In this document: one piece after another, positions 9,059 through 17,941 of the stretch
Layout of the letters: each line of letters begins with the position of its first letter
How positions within the stretch are numbered: position 1 is the first letter of the stretch
Source of the DNA: Deferrisoma camini S3R1
GTDB lineage: Bacteria > Desulfobacterota > Deferrisomatia > Deferrisomatales > Deferrisomataceae
Reading direction: 5' to 3'
DNA: 64,000 nt
Assembly (NCBI RefSeq): GCF_000526155.1
Contig: NZ_JAFN01000001.1
Coordinates: 1,430,501 to 1,494,500 of the forward strand
The notes under the pieces: generated by a model
What the model saw: the letters and a program-made list of their open reading frames with translations, nothing else
Database searches by the model: none
Told to the model about the DNA's origin: nothing
Translations under genes and position numbers: made by a program

Positions 9059-9140
9059 GAACTCTTTAAAAAAATTTTCCGAGCGGCAGGCGGGTGGAGG
9101 GATGGTGGGGGGGGATCCCCGGCGGAGGGGCCCTTTCCTC

Positions 9141-9698
9141 TCAGGTGGCGACACCCCAAGCCTTCGCCAGGGTCGCCACCCAGGGCGGGCAGGCCCCCCT
9201 TTCCAAGAACCCCTCCCAGGTCGGATACCCCCCGCGCACCACGTACTCGAGGAGCGCCCGGAACTGGGTGGTGGAGAACTCGTACGGGCCGATGGTTGCC
9301 AGGTCCCGAGCGGGAGTCCATGTGATCGGGATCGTCACCCTGCGGGCCCACCGTGCCAGCACCCGCTCCACCTCGGGCCGGGTCCGGTGGCCCTCGAGCC
9401 TCTGACGAAAGGCGGCCTGGTCCTTTGGGAACGGCCACCTGCGGTACACCTCGCCCAAGTACCCCTCGAACCGCTCTCCCCGGATCGCCCCCACCAGGTC
9501 CCCGATCGCCCGACGGGAGGCGAACCGGTATCCGCGCAGGTCGGCCCTCCCGCCCGAGGTTGGGGGGATCTCCGCGAGGGTCCCGCAGAAGTCCGTACAA
9601 AAGAAGCTCAGGTCTTCGAGCAGCAGGCTGTCGGTCTCGATGTTGTAGAAACCGAACACGATCGTGCCGTGGGATCGGGATGGAAACGCAAGCGGCAT
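9141..9698 (-). CDS. Hypothetical protein, last gene of SPFH/zinc-ribbon operon
   Basis: A 185-residue protein of no recognised family. It has no signal peptide, membrane segment or cysteine motif apart from a central FFCTDFCGT. It contains several aromatic-rich stretches (TIVFGFYNIETDSLLLEDL). The start ATG is 2 bp downstream of the stop of the zinc-ribbon protein gene, so the three genes at 9141-12078 form one operon. Its role is presumably tied to the SPFH protein, but nothing in the sequence shows how. Confidence 0.72.
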   Translation of the reverse strand: MPLAFPSRSHGTIVFGFYNIETDSLLLEDLSFFCTDFCGTLAEIPPTSGGRADLRGYRFASRRAIGDLVGAIRGERFEGYLGEVYRRWPFPKDQAAFRQRLEGHRTRPEVERVLARWARRVTIPITWTPARDLATIGPYEFSTTQFRALLEYVVRGGYPTWEGFLERGACPPWVATLAKAWGVAT

Positions 9699-9700
9699 CG

Positions 9701-10978
9701 TCAGATCCCCCTTCCGCGCTCCAGGGCTGCCGCCGGAACGGCGGCTCCGGTCGCCTCTTCCACCCACTCGGCCCCTTGTCGCCGGAACGGCAGGAGCACC
9801 AGGCCCGCCCGGCGCACCCGCAGGCGTGCGGTGAGCACGGCCCGGCGCTTCCGGTACTGGGTTCCGGCCAGCTCGGCCAGCACCGGTTTGAGGCTCTGGG
9901 CGGCTTCGCCGAGGGGCAGCCGGGCCGGCTCCACCTCGACCGCGGCCGGCGGGAGGCGGTCGAGCCCGCCAGCCGGCAGGTCGGCGAGCGTCAGGTTCCG
10001 GCCGATCCGCAGGAACAACCGGGGGTGGGCCTTGAACGCCGGGATCCGCACCACCGCCGGCCGGCCCTCGTCGCCGTCGGAGGGCCTCCAGTACGGAACC
10101 GCCCACCGCACCAGGCCGGCCCGGCTCCGGAACGGCAACCCCCTCGCCGAGATCTCCAACTCCCAGAACGGCAGATACCGCGCCTCCGAGCTCCGGGCCG
10201 GCCGAACCGTGAACGGCAGCGGCGCGAGCCTCGCCCCCCGCGGCCACCACCCCCGGCCGCACCGGCCGCACCAGAACCCCACCGCGTGGGCCACCGTGGG
10301 CAGGTCGTCCCCGCACTCCGGGCACCGCAGGGCCAGGAACCGGTGCCTCCACTCCCGGGGCGGCTCGTCCAGCCCCTTGCGCAGACTAAGCGCCTCGGCT
10401 CGGCCGAGGAGGCCGGACGGTCCGTCCGGAAACAAGGCGGTCAGCCCCCAGTGCTCCCCCGCCCGCTCCAGGGCGAACGGCGCCCACAGCACCGCCGCCA
10501 CCTCCCCCACCAGCCGCCGGACCGGGGCTGGCCCGGCCGAGAGCCCCTCCACCCGCGCCTCGGAGACGGCCACGGCGTCACCAAGGGAGAGGTCGGGCCA
10601 CAGCACACGGCCCGCCTCCGGCACCCCCATGCGAAACGGAACCACCTGGGGTCGGATCCCCAGGCCGGACCCCTCTCTCACCCCCCGGCGGGCGTTCACG
10701 GTGGCGTCCAGGAGGATCCCCTCGGTGCTCCGCTCCCTCACCCGGTACCACAGGCCCCGAAACCGCCAGTAGGGGAACCACACGAGCCCGGGGGGAGGAG
10801 GATCCACGAGGGGCCAGTGGTAGACCAAGGGGCCCGCGGCCCGGACGTAGAGAGCCGTTCGGCAATACAGGCAGGGCACCACTGGATCGCCGACCCCTAG
10901 GACCACGGGGGCCGCGCACCGCGGGCAGGTGGTCTCGGCCCCGGGCCAGGGGCCTACTCCGTCAGACGGGTTCCGCAT
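9701..10978 (-). CDS. Zinc-ribbon protein associated with SPFH protein
   Basis: A 425-residue protein with an N-terminal zinc ribbon (CPRCAAPVV, then CLYC) and a second one near the middle (CPECGDDL, then CGRCGRGW). The rest is rich in Trp and Arg, with repeated W-P-Y-W-R type segments (VWFPYWRFRGLWYRV). No catalytic motif is recognised. The ATG at 10978 overlaps the end of the SPFH gene by 25 bp without a strong ribosome site, which suggests coupling. Bacterial SPFH proteins of the YdjI type are often encoded beside zinc-ribbon proteins of unknown function. Confidence 0.75.
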   Translation of the reverse strand: MRNPSDGVGPWPGAETTCPRCAAPVVLGVGDPVVPCLYCRTALYVRAAGPLVYHWPLVDPPPPGLVWFPYWRFRGLWYRVRERSTEGILLDATVNARRGVREGSGLGIRPQVVPFRMGVPEAGRVLWPDLSLGDAVAVSEARVEGLSAGPAPVRRLVGEVAAVLWAPFALERAGEHWGLTALFPDGPSGLLGRAEALSLRKGLDEPPREWRHRFLALRCPECGDDLPTVAHAVGFWCGRCGRGWWPRGARLAPLPFTVRPARSSEARYLPFWELEISARGLPFRSRAGLVRWAVPYWRPSDGDEGRPAVVRIPAFKAHPRLFLRIGRNLTLADLPAGGLDRLPPAAVEVEPARLPLGEAAQSLKPVLAELAGTQYRKRRAVLTARLRVRRAGLVLLPFRRQGAEWVEEATGAAVPAAALERGRGI

Positions 10979-12078
10979 GCGTTGCAGAACACGGCCTCCG
11001 GCCGGTTCTCGGCGCCGCAGGCCCCGCAGGTCCGGCTGCGCGGCCGGGCGTCGGCCGGGGCGCCGCACGCGGGGCAGAACCGCGCCCGGGCCGTCAGGTT
11101 CTTGCCGCAACCGGCGCACCGGCGCGCCACCAAGAGCTGGTGACCGCAGTGGGGGCAGAACCGGGCGTCATCGCCCACCGGCAGGCCGCACTCCGGGCAT
11201 GGGGCGGACCCGCTGGCCGGCGCCCTGTCGAGGGAACCCATGCCTGAGAGAAGCCCGGGCAGGATCATCCCCAGGCCCAGCCCCATGGCTCCTTCGGCCG
11301 GCCCGCCGGCGTCGGCCGCCCGCTCCAGCGCCTCGGCCACCTTGAGCTTCATGAGCTCGTCCAACCGGTCGCCCACCGCGCCCAGCCGGGTGCGGTCGTC
11401 GATGGCCCGCTGCACCTCGTCCGGCGGGGTGATGGCGTTGATGTACAGGGCGTCCAGGGCCAGCCCGTACCCGGCCAGATCCTGCGCCAGCCGTTCGTGA
11501 AGCCCCCGGGCCAGCTCCTCGTACCGGGTGGGCAGGTCCAGGAGCGAGCCCAGGTTCTCCCCCAGGTGGTCGTTCAACCGGGACACGATCACCTCGCCCA
11601 GGTACGCCTCCAGCGTGTCCACCGTGTAGGAAGCCTCGGTGCCCACCAGGGTGTTCACGAAAAGAACCGGCTGAACCACCCGCACGTTGCACATCCCGTG
11701 CGCCCGGAGCCGGACCAAGCCGAACTCCCGGTCCCGGAACGCCACGGGATCTCGGGTGCCCCACCTCAGGTTCGCGAACACCTTGAGGTTGACGAAGTAC
11801 ACCTCGGCCCGAAACGGGCTGGTGAACCCCCAGGGCAGGGCCAGGGCCTTGGTCAGCAGCGGGACGTTCTTGGTGATGAGGGTGTGGCGGCCCGGGCCCA
11901 GGGCATCACAGGCCACGCCGCCCGAAAAGAACACGGCCGCCTGGCTGTCGCGCACGATCACCTGGGCCCCCACCTTGAACTCACCGGATCCGCGCTCCGG
12001 GATCCGGTGGGCCACCTCCCGGCCGGAGGGGTCGAACCACTCGATGACCTCGAGGAACACCACGTTGTCCTTGCCCAT
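10954..12078 (-). CDS. SPFH/Band-7 domain protein with C-terminal tandem zinc ribbons (YdjI-like)
   Basis: A 374-residue cytoplasmic protein. Residues about 1-250 form an SPFH/virion-core-like domain (start MGKDNVVFLEVIEWFDPSG, later LNDHLGENLGSLLDLPTRYEE). A Gly-rich linker (GAMGLGLGMILPGLLSGMG) follows. The C-terminal third has CPECGLPVG / CPHCG, CAGCGKNL / CPACG and CGACGAEN / CNACG, that is, three zinc ribbons. YdjI relatives form membrane-associated or cytoplasmic scaffolds. It has no transmembrane segment and heads the three-gene operon 12078-9141. Confidence 0.85.
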   Translation of the reverse strand: MGKDNVVFLEVIEWFDPSGREVAHRIPERGSGEFKVGAQVIVRDSQAAVFFSGGVACDALGPGRHTLITKNVPLLTKALALPWGFTSPFRAEVYFVNLKVFANLRWGTRDPVAFRDREFGLVRLRAHGMCNVRVVQPVLFVNTLVGTEASYTVDTLEAYLGEVIVSRLNDHLGENLGSLLDLPTRYEELARGLHERLAQDLAGYGLALDALYINAITPPDEVQRAIDDRTRLGAVGDRLDELMKLKVAEALERAADAGGPAEGAMGLGLGMILPGLLSGMGSLDRAPASGSAPCPECGLPVGDDARFCPHCGHQLLVARRCAGCGKNLTARARFCPACGAPADARPRSRTCGACGAENRPEAVFCNACGTRLTE

Positions 12079-12631
12079 GGCTGCCTTCCATGTAACTTCG
12101 TAACTTCGGTCGTCGGTCTACGGTCAACGGTCGTCGGTCTGGGGCCTCCGGCCCGCTAAGCGGCTGGACATCTGGACGGCCGGGCGGCTCTTGAGCCCCG
12201 ACGCCAGGGCTTCGGGGGGCATGGGTTTCAGGGACCAGGATTCAGCGGGCCGAAGACAGGAAAAGACCACGGGCACGCTCCTGCATCCGACGTTGCAACC
12301 TGTCCTCTGAATTCTGTTTTCTGGTTCCTGAACCGCAGGCCCCATGCCCGCCGCCGACAACGGCCCGAACCAACGCACGTTACCCTTCTCCGTTGTAGGG
12401 TCCCCCAGGGCCAAAGGGGCTTCCCTGTAACCTCGGTCCACGGTCTTCGGTCTCCTGGCCCCCAGGGTGAGGGGCTCTCGCCAACCCGGCGGCGGGGGCC
12501 TGGTGGAGCGCCCGCCCATCTCACGGGCCGAGGCCCCTAAGATTTTCTCTAGTCTCTAGTTTCTAGTCTCCCAAAAAAGACAGCCCGGATCGGGCGATTC
12601 GATCCGGGCCGTGTCTGCCTCGCTCGCGGGG
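12079..12631. repeat. Repeat-filled gap: heptamer arrays and element D-like remnant
   Basis: No gene is seen in these 553 bp apart from the terminator described separately. Five exact 7-bp units of CGGTCNN lie at 12107-12141, three more at 12434-12454, and three CTAGTYT units at 12549-12569. Positions about 12335-12412 resemble the D segment seen at 8.8 and 28.5 kb. Confidence 0.75.
12573..12617 (-). terminator. Rho-independent terminator of the MucR-like gene
   Basis: Read on the minus strand, a long GC-rich stem (AGACACGGCCCGGATCG pairing with CGATCCGGGCTGTCT, one bulge) is followed by TTTTTT. It lies 15 bp after the MucR-type stop codon. Confidence 0.88.
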
Positions 12632-13108
12632 CTACCCCTCCTGTTGCGCCTTGCGCTTGGCCGCCCGGGCGGCCCGGGCCTCGACCAGCTTCTCCGCCAG
12701 CCCCAGCTCGGCAGCCATGCGTTTGCGCTGTTCCGAGTACTCCTGAGACACCAGCGGGGTGTTGGTGGGCAGCCCGAACTTGGTCAGGTAGGCCTTCGGA
12801 TCGAGGCCGTGGGCGGTGTGGAGATGGCGCTTCAGGGTCTTCATCCCCTTGCCGCAGATCATGCAGTAGATCTTGTCCTTGCCGAAGGCCACGTCCGGCG
12901 GCACCACGGGCTGGGCCGGGGCCTCCTCGCCGGACTCCTCGGCTTCCTCGGCCACCTCCTCCTCGGCCACCTCCTCGCCGGCCAGGGTGGCCAGTTTCCG
13001 GTACACCTTGTCGATCTCCGCCAGCAGATCTTCCTGGCCCATTTCGTTCATGGATGCGTGGGAAGCGACGATGTCGGCAGTGAGCTGAAGCAACAAACGT
13101 TTGTCCAT
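12632..13108 (-). CDS. MucR/Ros family zinc-finger transcriptional regulator
   Basis: A 158-residue DNA-binding regulator. The C-terminal half is the Ros/MucR domain, with Cys2His2 ligands in CMICGKGMKTLKRHLHTAH followed by the typical YLTKFGLPTNTPLVSQEYSE. A Glu/Ala-rich acidic linker at about residues 58-76 separates it from an N-terminal helix-rich segment. ATG 13108 is chosen for its strong ribosome site (TTAGGAGG). MucR proteins are global repressors and nucleoid-like proteins that often bind AT-rich sites. It is monocistronic, with its own promoter and terminator. Target genes cannot be read from the window. Confidence 0.9.
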   Translation of the reverse strand: MDKRLLLQLTADIVASHASMNEMGQEDLLAEIDKVYRKLATLAGEEVAEEEVAEEAEESGEEAPAQPVVPPDVAFGKDKIYCMICGKGMKTLKRHLHTAHGLDPKAYLTKFGLPTNTPLVSQEYSEQRKRMAAELGLAEKLVEARAARAAKRKAQQEG

Positions 13109-13148
13109 GGGGGGTCCTCCTAATGTGAGCGTTGCGAACGGCACGGGT

Positions 13149-13177
13149 TATATAACGGACCCACCCAACTTATGCAA
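13149..13177 (-). promoter_or_regulatory. Candidate sigma-70 promoter of the MucR-like gene
   Basis: Minus strand TTGCAT (13172-13177), a 17 bp spacer and TATATA (13149-13154), within an unusually AT-rich patch about 40 bp upstream of the start codon. The -10 box is good and the -35 box is weak. Confidence 0.5.
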
Positions 13178-13425
13178 GCCCTTCAGAAAAAAAATGTCGA
13201 TACGCGCTCAAGACAGTCTTTCAAGACGGTGCGCGACCGCAGAACCTAGCTTGCCCCAGGCAGTTGGAGCGTGGTTCCCGTAGCTGAGATGCGCTGGTAC
13301 ACATTCGCGCAGGTTTTTCGGACACACACCTCCGCTCCGCACGACAACGGCGGTGCGAAGCAGCCACGGGCCGTTCGTGGTTCGTTGTTCGGTTGGGCAG
13401 CATCGGATCCATTCGCGCCGGATCC
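13178..13425. other. Gap without recognisable gene
   Basis: This stretch lies between the MucR promoter and the end of the thioesterase gene. No tRNA-like cloverleaf, tandem repeat or credible reading frame is visible. The base composition is somewhat less GC-rich than in the genes. Confidence 0.5.
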
Positions 13426-13875
13426 TCATCCGGAGGGGTCCAGGAAGGGGACGGGGGTACCCAGCCGGTAGGCTAGGGCCTGGGCCGTGGCCACCACCTC
13501 GCCGCTGTCCCGGGTCACCCGGATGTGGTAGGTGGCCGTGCGGCGGGTCAGGGCAACCTCCCTCGCCTCGGCCACCAGGCGCTCCCCGGGCCTGGCCGAG
13601 CTCACGTAGGTGACCGACAGGTTCAGGGCGAAGGCGGTGACCCCGTGGGAGTTGCAGGCGATCTGGAAGGCCTCGTCCAGCAGGCTGAACAGGGCTCCGC
13701 CGTGGACCGTGCCAAAGAGGTTGGTCATGTCCTCGCCGGGCACCATCTCCACCCGGCAGGCCCCGGGCTCCACCTCCAGGAGGCGCAGCCCCATCCGGTT
13801 GGCGTAGGACTCCCGCTCGGCCGCTTGGGCGATAGCCCGGCACGCGGCGGCTGCGTCCGGCCCCTTATGGCTCAT
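13426..13875 (-). CDS. PaaI-type hotdog-fold acyl-CoA thioesterase
   Basis: A 149-residue single hotdog domain. The motif NLFGTVHGGALFSLLDEAF at about 52-70 is the family signature, with HGG-x-L and the acidic residue (D or E) used in catalysis. Members hydrolyse aryl- or acyl-CoA, for instance phenylacetyl-CoA derivatives that stall a pathway. The ATG overlaps the upstream acyl-CoA synthetase stop (ATGA), so the two are coupled. As last gene of a CoA-ligase/ABC-transporter operon it probably releases trapped CoA. The substrate is not known. Confidence 0.87.
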   Translation of the reverse strand: MSHKGPDAAAACRAIAQAAERESYANRMGLRLLEVEPGACRVEMVPGEDMTNLFGTVHGGALFSLLDEAFQIACNSHGVTAFALNLSVTYVSSARPGERLVAEAREVALTRRTATYHIRVTRDSGEVVATAQALAYRLGTPVPFLDPSG

Positions 13876-15362
13876 GGTTCGATTCCTTTCCACAGATCCC
13901 TGAGGGCGTCCTTGCGGACCTTGCCGAGCTCGGTCCGGGGCAGCCGGGCCACGAAGGTCACGTCCCGGGGGCACTTGAACCGGGCCAGGCGGCGGGAGCA
14001 CCACGCCCGGAGATCCTCTGTCGAGGCCTCCGCACCGGGCCGGAGCTCCACGAAGGCGTGGCCGGCCTCGCCCCACCGGGGATCCGGCACGCCGATCACG
14101 GCCGCGTCGGCCACGGCCGGGTGGGCACGAAGCACCGCCTCCACCTCGGCCGGGTACACGTTCTCCCCGCCCGAGATGAACATTTCCTTGGCCCGCCCTG
14201 CCAGGTACCAGTATCCGCCCTCGTCCACCCGGCCCAGATCCCCCGTGCGGAACCACCCCCGGGCGAAGGACCTCCTCGTGAGCTCCGGGTCGTTCCAGTA
14301 CTCCAGCATGAGGGCGGGGCCCCGAACCCGGATCTCGCCCACCCCCGACCGGATGGGCCCCAGCCGCAGCTCGGCATGGCGCACCGGCCGGCCCACCGTG
14401 CCCGGCCGGTCCCGGAGATCGTCGGCCGAGGCCCACAGCACGATCGAGGTCTCGGTCTGGCCCAGGAGCTGGCGCACCTCCACCCCGGCCTCGAGGCACG
14501 AGGCGATCATCTCCGGCGGCACCGGCTCCCCACCCACCCCGCACACCCGAAGCCCCTGCAGGCACCCTACCCCGCCCGCGTCCAGGACCCGCCGGAGCAC
14601 CGTGGGCACGGCCAGGAAGTGGGTGATCCGGTCCTCCGTGAGGGTGCGGGCCACCCGCTCGGCGTCGAACCGGGGATGCAGCACCACCGTGGCGCCGGCG
14701 TAGAGGGCCGGCACCACCTGGATGAACAGGGCGCCCGAGTGGAACAGCGGCAGCACCACCAGCATCCGATCCCCCACGCCGACCTCGAGGAACTCCTGGG
14801 CGTTCAGGGCGTTGAAGAACCCCTTTCGCACGGGGAGAAGCGCCCCCTTGGGCCGGCCCGTGGTGCCCGAGGTGTAAAGGAGCGCCTGGGGCGCGTCCGG
14901 CCCGCGGCCGGCGCAGGGGGCGGGCGCAGCATCTCCCGCCGGGGCCCCCTGGAGGAACGAGACCACCCGGCCGGACCGCTCCACCTCGGCGGCGAGCCGG
15001 TCGCGCAACCCCGGCTCCACCACCACACACCGGGGATCGGCGTCGCGGAGCCGGTACGCGGTCTCCTCGGGCGCCAGGCGGGCGTTCCAGGGGTTGAACA
15101 CCGCCCCGAGCCGGCTGGCGGCCAGGAACAGGAACACCACGTGGGGATGATTCCGGTGCAGGCATGCCACCCGGTCCCCCGGCCCGACGCCCAGAGACCG
15201 AAGCCATCGGGAGGTCCGGTCCACCTCCTGTTCCAGCCGGGCCCAGGTCCACACCCGGCCCTCGAACTCGAGGCCGGGCTCCTCCGGCCGACGCGCCGCC
15301 CAGGTGGCCACCCACCGGTCGGGAGACATGGCCCGCGCCAGGTCGATCCCACCCCTTCTCAC
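13872..15362 (-). CDS. Class I acyl-CoA synthetase (AMP-forming)
   Basis: A 496-residue ANL-superfamily ligase. The P-loop-like motif LLYTSGTTGRPKGALL is at about 157-172, then GQTETS, GWFRTGDLG, and the C-terminal hinge and catalytic Lys in ELGKVRKDAL. It activates a carboxylic acid with ATP and CoA. The GTG at 15362 is preferred over the internal ATG at 15329, because it overlaps the VOC gene stop (GTGA) and has GGAGG 8 bp upstream. Context with a Liv-type importer and PaaK ligase suggests an aromatic or branched acid, but specificity is not readable. Confidence 0.88.
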   Translation of the reverse strand: MRRGGIDLARAMSPDRWVATWAARRPEEPGLEFEGRVWTWARLEQEVDRTSRWLRSLGVGPGDRVACLHRNHPHVVFLFLAASRLGAVFNPWNARLAPEETAYRLRDADPRCVVVEPGLRDRLAAEVERSGRVVSFLQGAPAGDAAPAPCAGRGPDAPQALLYTSGTTGRPKGALLPVRKGFFNALNAQEFLEVGVGDRMLVVLPLFHSGALFIQVVPALYAGATVVLHPRFDAERVARTLTEDRITHFLAVPTVLRRVLDAGGVGCLQGLRVCGVGGEPVPPEMIASCLEAGVEVRQLLGQTETSIVLWASADDLRDRPGTVGRPVRHAELRLGPIRSGVGEIRVRGPALMLEYWNDPELTRRSFARGWFRTGDLGRVDEGGYWYLAGRAKEMFISGGENVYPAEVEAVLRAHPAVADAAVIGVPDPRWGEAGHAFVELRPGAEASTEDLRAWCSRRLARFKCPRDVTFVARLPRTELGKVRKDALRDLWKGIEP

Positions 15363-15772
15363 GCCCCCGCCTCCACGAGCTCCAGCAACCCGCCGGACAC
15401 CGGGTCCTCCACGAACGCGATCCGGCCGTGGAGCCCCGGCCGGGGGAACCCCTGGAGCACGCCCACCCCGTCCCGCCCGAACGAGGCCAGGCAGCCGTCC
15501 AGGTCCTCGACCCGGACGGCCAGGTGATGGACCCCAGGCCTCGGCCGGATGGCACGGGGGTCGATCCCCTCCACCTCTCCGGCGAACCACAGCACCTCGA
15601 CCCCGCCCCCCAGGTACACCCGGGCCTCGAGCCCGATCTCCGGGATCGAGCGGATCACCGGGGGACCGAGGAGCGCGTCGAAGGCGCAGGCCGCTGCTTC
15701 CAGGTCCTCCACCACGAACCCCACGTGGTCGAACCGGGCGGGGGGAGCCCCCGCCCGGTTCGACGCTGCCAC
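15359..15772 (-). CDS. VOC (glyoxalase/methylmalonyl-CoA epimerase-like) superfamily protein
   Basis: About 137 residues with two beta-alpha-beta-beta-beta modules. FDHVGFVVEDLEAA opens the first and HHLAVRVEDLDG the second. The metal-ligand positions (His in FDHVG, Glu near LLELVE at the C-terminus) resemble methylmalonyl-CoA epimerases. The GTG start lies 5 bp after the livK stop; ribosome-site support is modest. It is embedded in the CoA-ligase/ABC-transporter operon and is the second of two such proteins in the window (the other at 51667). A CoA-ester epimerase or lyase role is possible. Confidence 0.75.
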   Translation of the reverse strand: MAASNRAGAPPARFDHVGFVVEDLEAAACAFDALLGPPVIRSIPEIGLEARVYLGGGVEVLWFAGEVEGIDPRAIRPRPGVHHLAVRVEDLDGCLASFGRDGVGVLQGFPRPGLHGRIAFVEDPVSGGLLELVEAGA

Positions 15773-15777
15773 CGCGC

Positions 15778-16971
15778 TCAGAGCGGGCTCTCCACGAGCT
15801 TGCCGTCGCGGATGCCCAGCCACCCGCTGATCGGAACGAACCGGCCGCCCTGCACCTCCACCATGAACCCCTGGTCCTGGGCCTGGTGGTCACCCGGGCC
15901 GAACGACACCGGCGGGATGATGCCGTTCTCCCAGTTCTGGATCGACTCCAGGGCCTGGATCAGCTTCTCCCGGGTCAGGTCCTTGCCGGCCCGCTTGAGC
16001 CCCTCGCAGAACAGCTTGGTGTAGAAGTAGCCGTACAGGTTGTAACGGTTGGGCTCGTGGCCCGGACGGTACTTCTTGAGGATCTTGCGGTACTCCTGCA
16101 TGGCCGGGGAGTCGTCCCGCACCGGGTCGGGCCACAGGGACAGGCCCCAAACCCCCTCGCCCACGCCGCCCGACAGGATCAGGAACTTCTCGTCGGTGAG
16201 CGGCCCCGACGAGATCAGCTTGGTCTTCTTGAGCCCGATCTTGGCGGCCTCCTTGAGCACCTGGGCCCCGGGGCCCGGCACCAGGGCCAGCAGGCAGGCG
16301 TCCAGGCCGGCCTGGGCGATCTTGGCCACCTGGGGCGCCACGTCGGTGGCCCCGCGCTTCACGGACTCGGCCGCCGCGATCTTCAGCCCCTTGGCCTTAA
16401 GCTCCTTCTTCAGGGTGTTCAGGAAGAACTTCCCGTAGGCGTCGTCCTGGTAGATGATGCCGATCCGCTTGAACCCCTTCTTCTCGACCAGCCACCGGGT
16501 CACGATCTGGGTCTGGGTGTCGTAGTACGTGAACGAGGTGAACACGTACTTCTTGCCGTGGAGCCTCGAGCTTCCCTGGAACGGGAACATCAGGGGGACC
16601 TTCTTCTGCTCCAGGTACGGCACCACCGCCATCACCGGGGACGTGCCCTGGTTGATCAGAATGCAGAAGACCTGGTCCTGCTCCACCAGCCGCTTCATGT
16701 TGGCCACGGCGTCCTGGGGCTTGTACCCGTCGTCGTACCACTTCCACTCGATCTTGCGGCCGTGGATGCCGCCGCTTTGGTTCACGTACTCCAGGTACGC
16801 CTCGATGCCGGCGATCTCCTCGGTGCCCGGGAACACCAGGGGCCCCGAGAACGACTGGGACGTGCCGATCAGGATCCGGTCGGCCGTCACCCCCACCTCG
16901 GCCGCCGCCGGCGCCGCCACGCCCAGGAGAACCGCCGCCAGGGTTGCCAGCCACCACGTCGTTCGCCTCAT
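15778..16971 (-). CDS. livK: Branched-chain-amino-acid-type ABC transporter, periplasmic binding protein
   Basis: A 397-residue periplasmic type I substrate-binding protein. A Sec signal peptide (MRRTTWWLATLAAVLLGVA, cleavage near PAAA-E) precedes ILIGTSQSFSGPLVFPG and the Leu/Ile/Val-binding fold. There is no lipobox Cys. The strong ribosome site AGGAGGT precedes ATG 16971, 40 bp after livM. In aromatic-degrading anaerobes such proteins often bind aromatic or phenylacetate-like acids rather than amino acids. The neighbouring CoA ligases favour that here, as inference. Confidence 0.92.
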   Translation of the reverse strand: MRRTTWWLATLAAVLLGVAAPAAAEVGVTADRILIGTSQSFSGPLVFPGTEEIAGIEAYLEYVNQSGGIHGRKIEWKWYDDGYKPQDAVANMKRLVEQDQVFCILINQGTSPVMAVVPYLEQKKVPLMFPFQGSSRLHGKKYVFTSFTYYDTQTQIVTRWLVEKKGFKRIGIIYQDDAYGKFFLNTLKKELKAKGLKIAAAESVKRGATDVAPQVAKIAQAGLDACLLALVPGPGAQVLKEAAKIGLKKTKLISSGPLTDEKFLILSGGVGEGVWGLSLWPDPVRDDSPAMQEYRKILKKYRPGHEPNRYNLYGYFYTKLFCEGLKRAGKDLTREKLIQALESIQNWENGIIPPVSFGPGDHQAQDQGFMVEVQGGRFVPISGWLGIRDGKLVESPL

Positions 16972-17011
16972 GAGTGCACCTCCTTTTTTCCCCGCCCGCT
17001 TGGTTGAGGGT

Positions 17012-17941
17012 TCAGCCCCGGAACCGCTCCAGGGCCGCTTTCCACGCCGCGCTGACTCCTCCCGGCATCAAGATCATGCAGACCACCACGGCGAGCCCGA
17101 AGATCAGGGCCTTGAAGTCCTGGAGCACCGCCAGGTACTGGTTGAGCACGGTCAGCAGGGCGGCCCCCACGATCGAACCGCCGATGCTCCCCATGCCCCC
17201 CAGGATCACCATGGCCACGAAGTCGATCGATAGCTCGATGGAGAACGCGTCGGGCGAGATGTACGAGACCACGTAGGCGAACAGCCCGCCCGCCACCCCC
17301 GTGTAGAACGCGCTGAGGGCGAAGGCCAGGGTCCGGTAGGCGGCCGTGGAGATGCCCAGCGTCTCGGTCGCCACGTCGCTCTCGCGCAGCGCCAGGAACG
17401 CCCGCCCCACCTTGGACCCCGCCAGGTTCTGGGCGGTCCACACGGCCAGCACCGCCGTCCCCAGAACCAGCCAGAACTTCTGGGTGTCCGAGTCCAGGGG
17501 AAAGCCGAACAGCGAGGGCGCCAGCACGTACATGCCGTCGGCCCCGCCGGTCCAGACGTCCATCTGGAGGATCGCCTCGGTCACCACCACCCCGAACGCC
17601 AGGGTGGCCATGGCGATGTAGAACCCGGCCAGCCGAAGCGCCGGCAACCCGATCGCCACCCCCAACAGGGCGGCCGCCGCGCCCGCCGCGATCAGGGCGC
17701 CCACCGCCCCGACCTGGGGTGCGTGCGTGCCCACCAGGGCCGCCACGTAGGCCCCCACCGCCAGGAACCCGGCGTGGCCGGCGCTGATCTGGCCCGTGAA
17801 CCCCATGAGCAGGTTGAGCCCCACGGCCACGATCACGTAGACCAGGAGCAGGTTCACCACGAACAGCCCCAGGCTCGCCTTCACCACCCAGAGCACGGCC
17901 GCGGCCCCGGCCCACATCGCGATTCTTCGGACCGTCCTCAT
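17012..17941 (-). CDS. livM: ABC transporter permease LivM
   Basis: A 309-residue inner-membrane permease with about 9-10 hydrophobic segments. It shows the family signature GLNLLMGFTGQISAGHAGFL near residue 45 and the EAA-like loop RAFLALRESDVATETLGI. It pairs with LivH to form the membrane channel. The start ATG overlaps the livH stop (ATGA). The C-terminal extension that carries an ATPase in some LivM fusions is absent. Confidence 0.92.
   Translation of the reverse strand: MRTVRRIAMWAGAAAVLWVVKASLGLFVVNLLLVYVIVAVGLNLLMGFTGQISAGHAGFLAVGAYVAALVGTHAPQVGAVGALIAAGAAAALLGVAIGLPALRLAGFYIAMATLAFGVVVTEAILQMDVWTGGADGMYVLAPSLFGFPLDSDTQKFWLVLGTAVLAVWTAQNLAGSKVGRAFLALRESDVATETLGISTAAYRTLAFALSAFYTGVAGGLFAYVVSYISPDAFSIELSIDFVAMVILGGMGSIGGSIVGAALLTVLNQYLAVLQDFKALIFGLAVVVCMILMPGGVSAAWKAALERFRG

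Noticed and set aside
12335-12412. Cyclic-di-GMP riboswitch considered for the D segment upstream of the receptor
   Set aside because: D lacks the conserved GEMM core, and it also occurs far from any chemoreceptor (28.5 kb, after a metabolic gene).
13178-13425. Possible tRNA in the gap after the MucR gene
   Set aside because: No TTC-x-A T-loop with matching acceptor and anticodon stems could be assembled.
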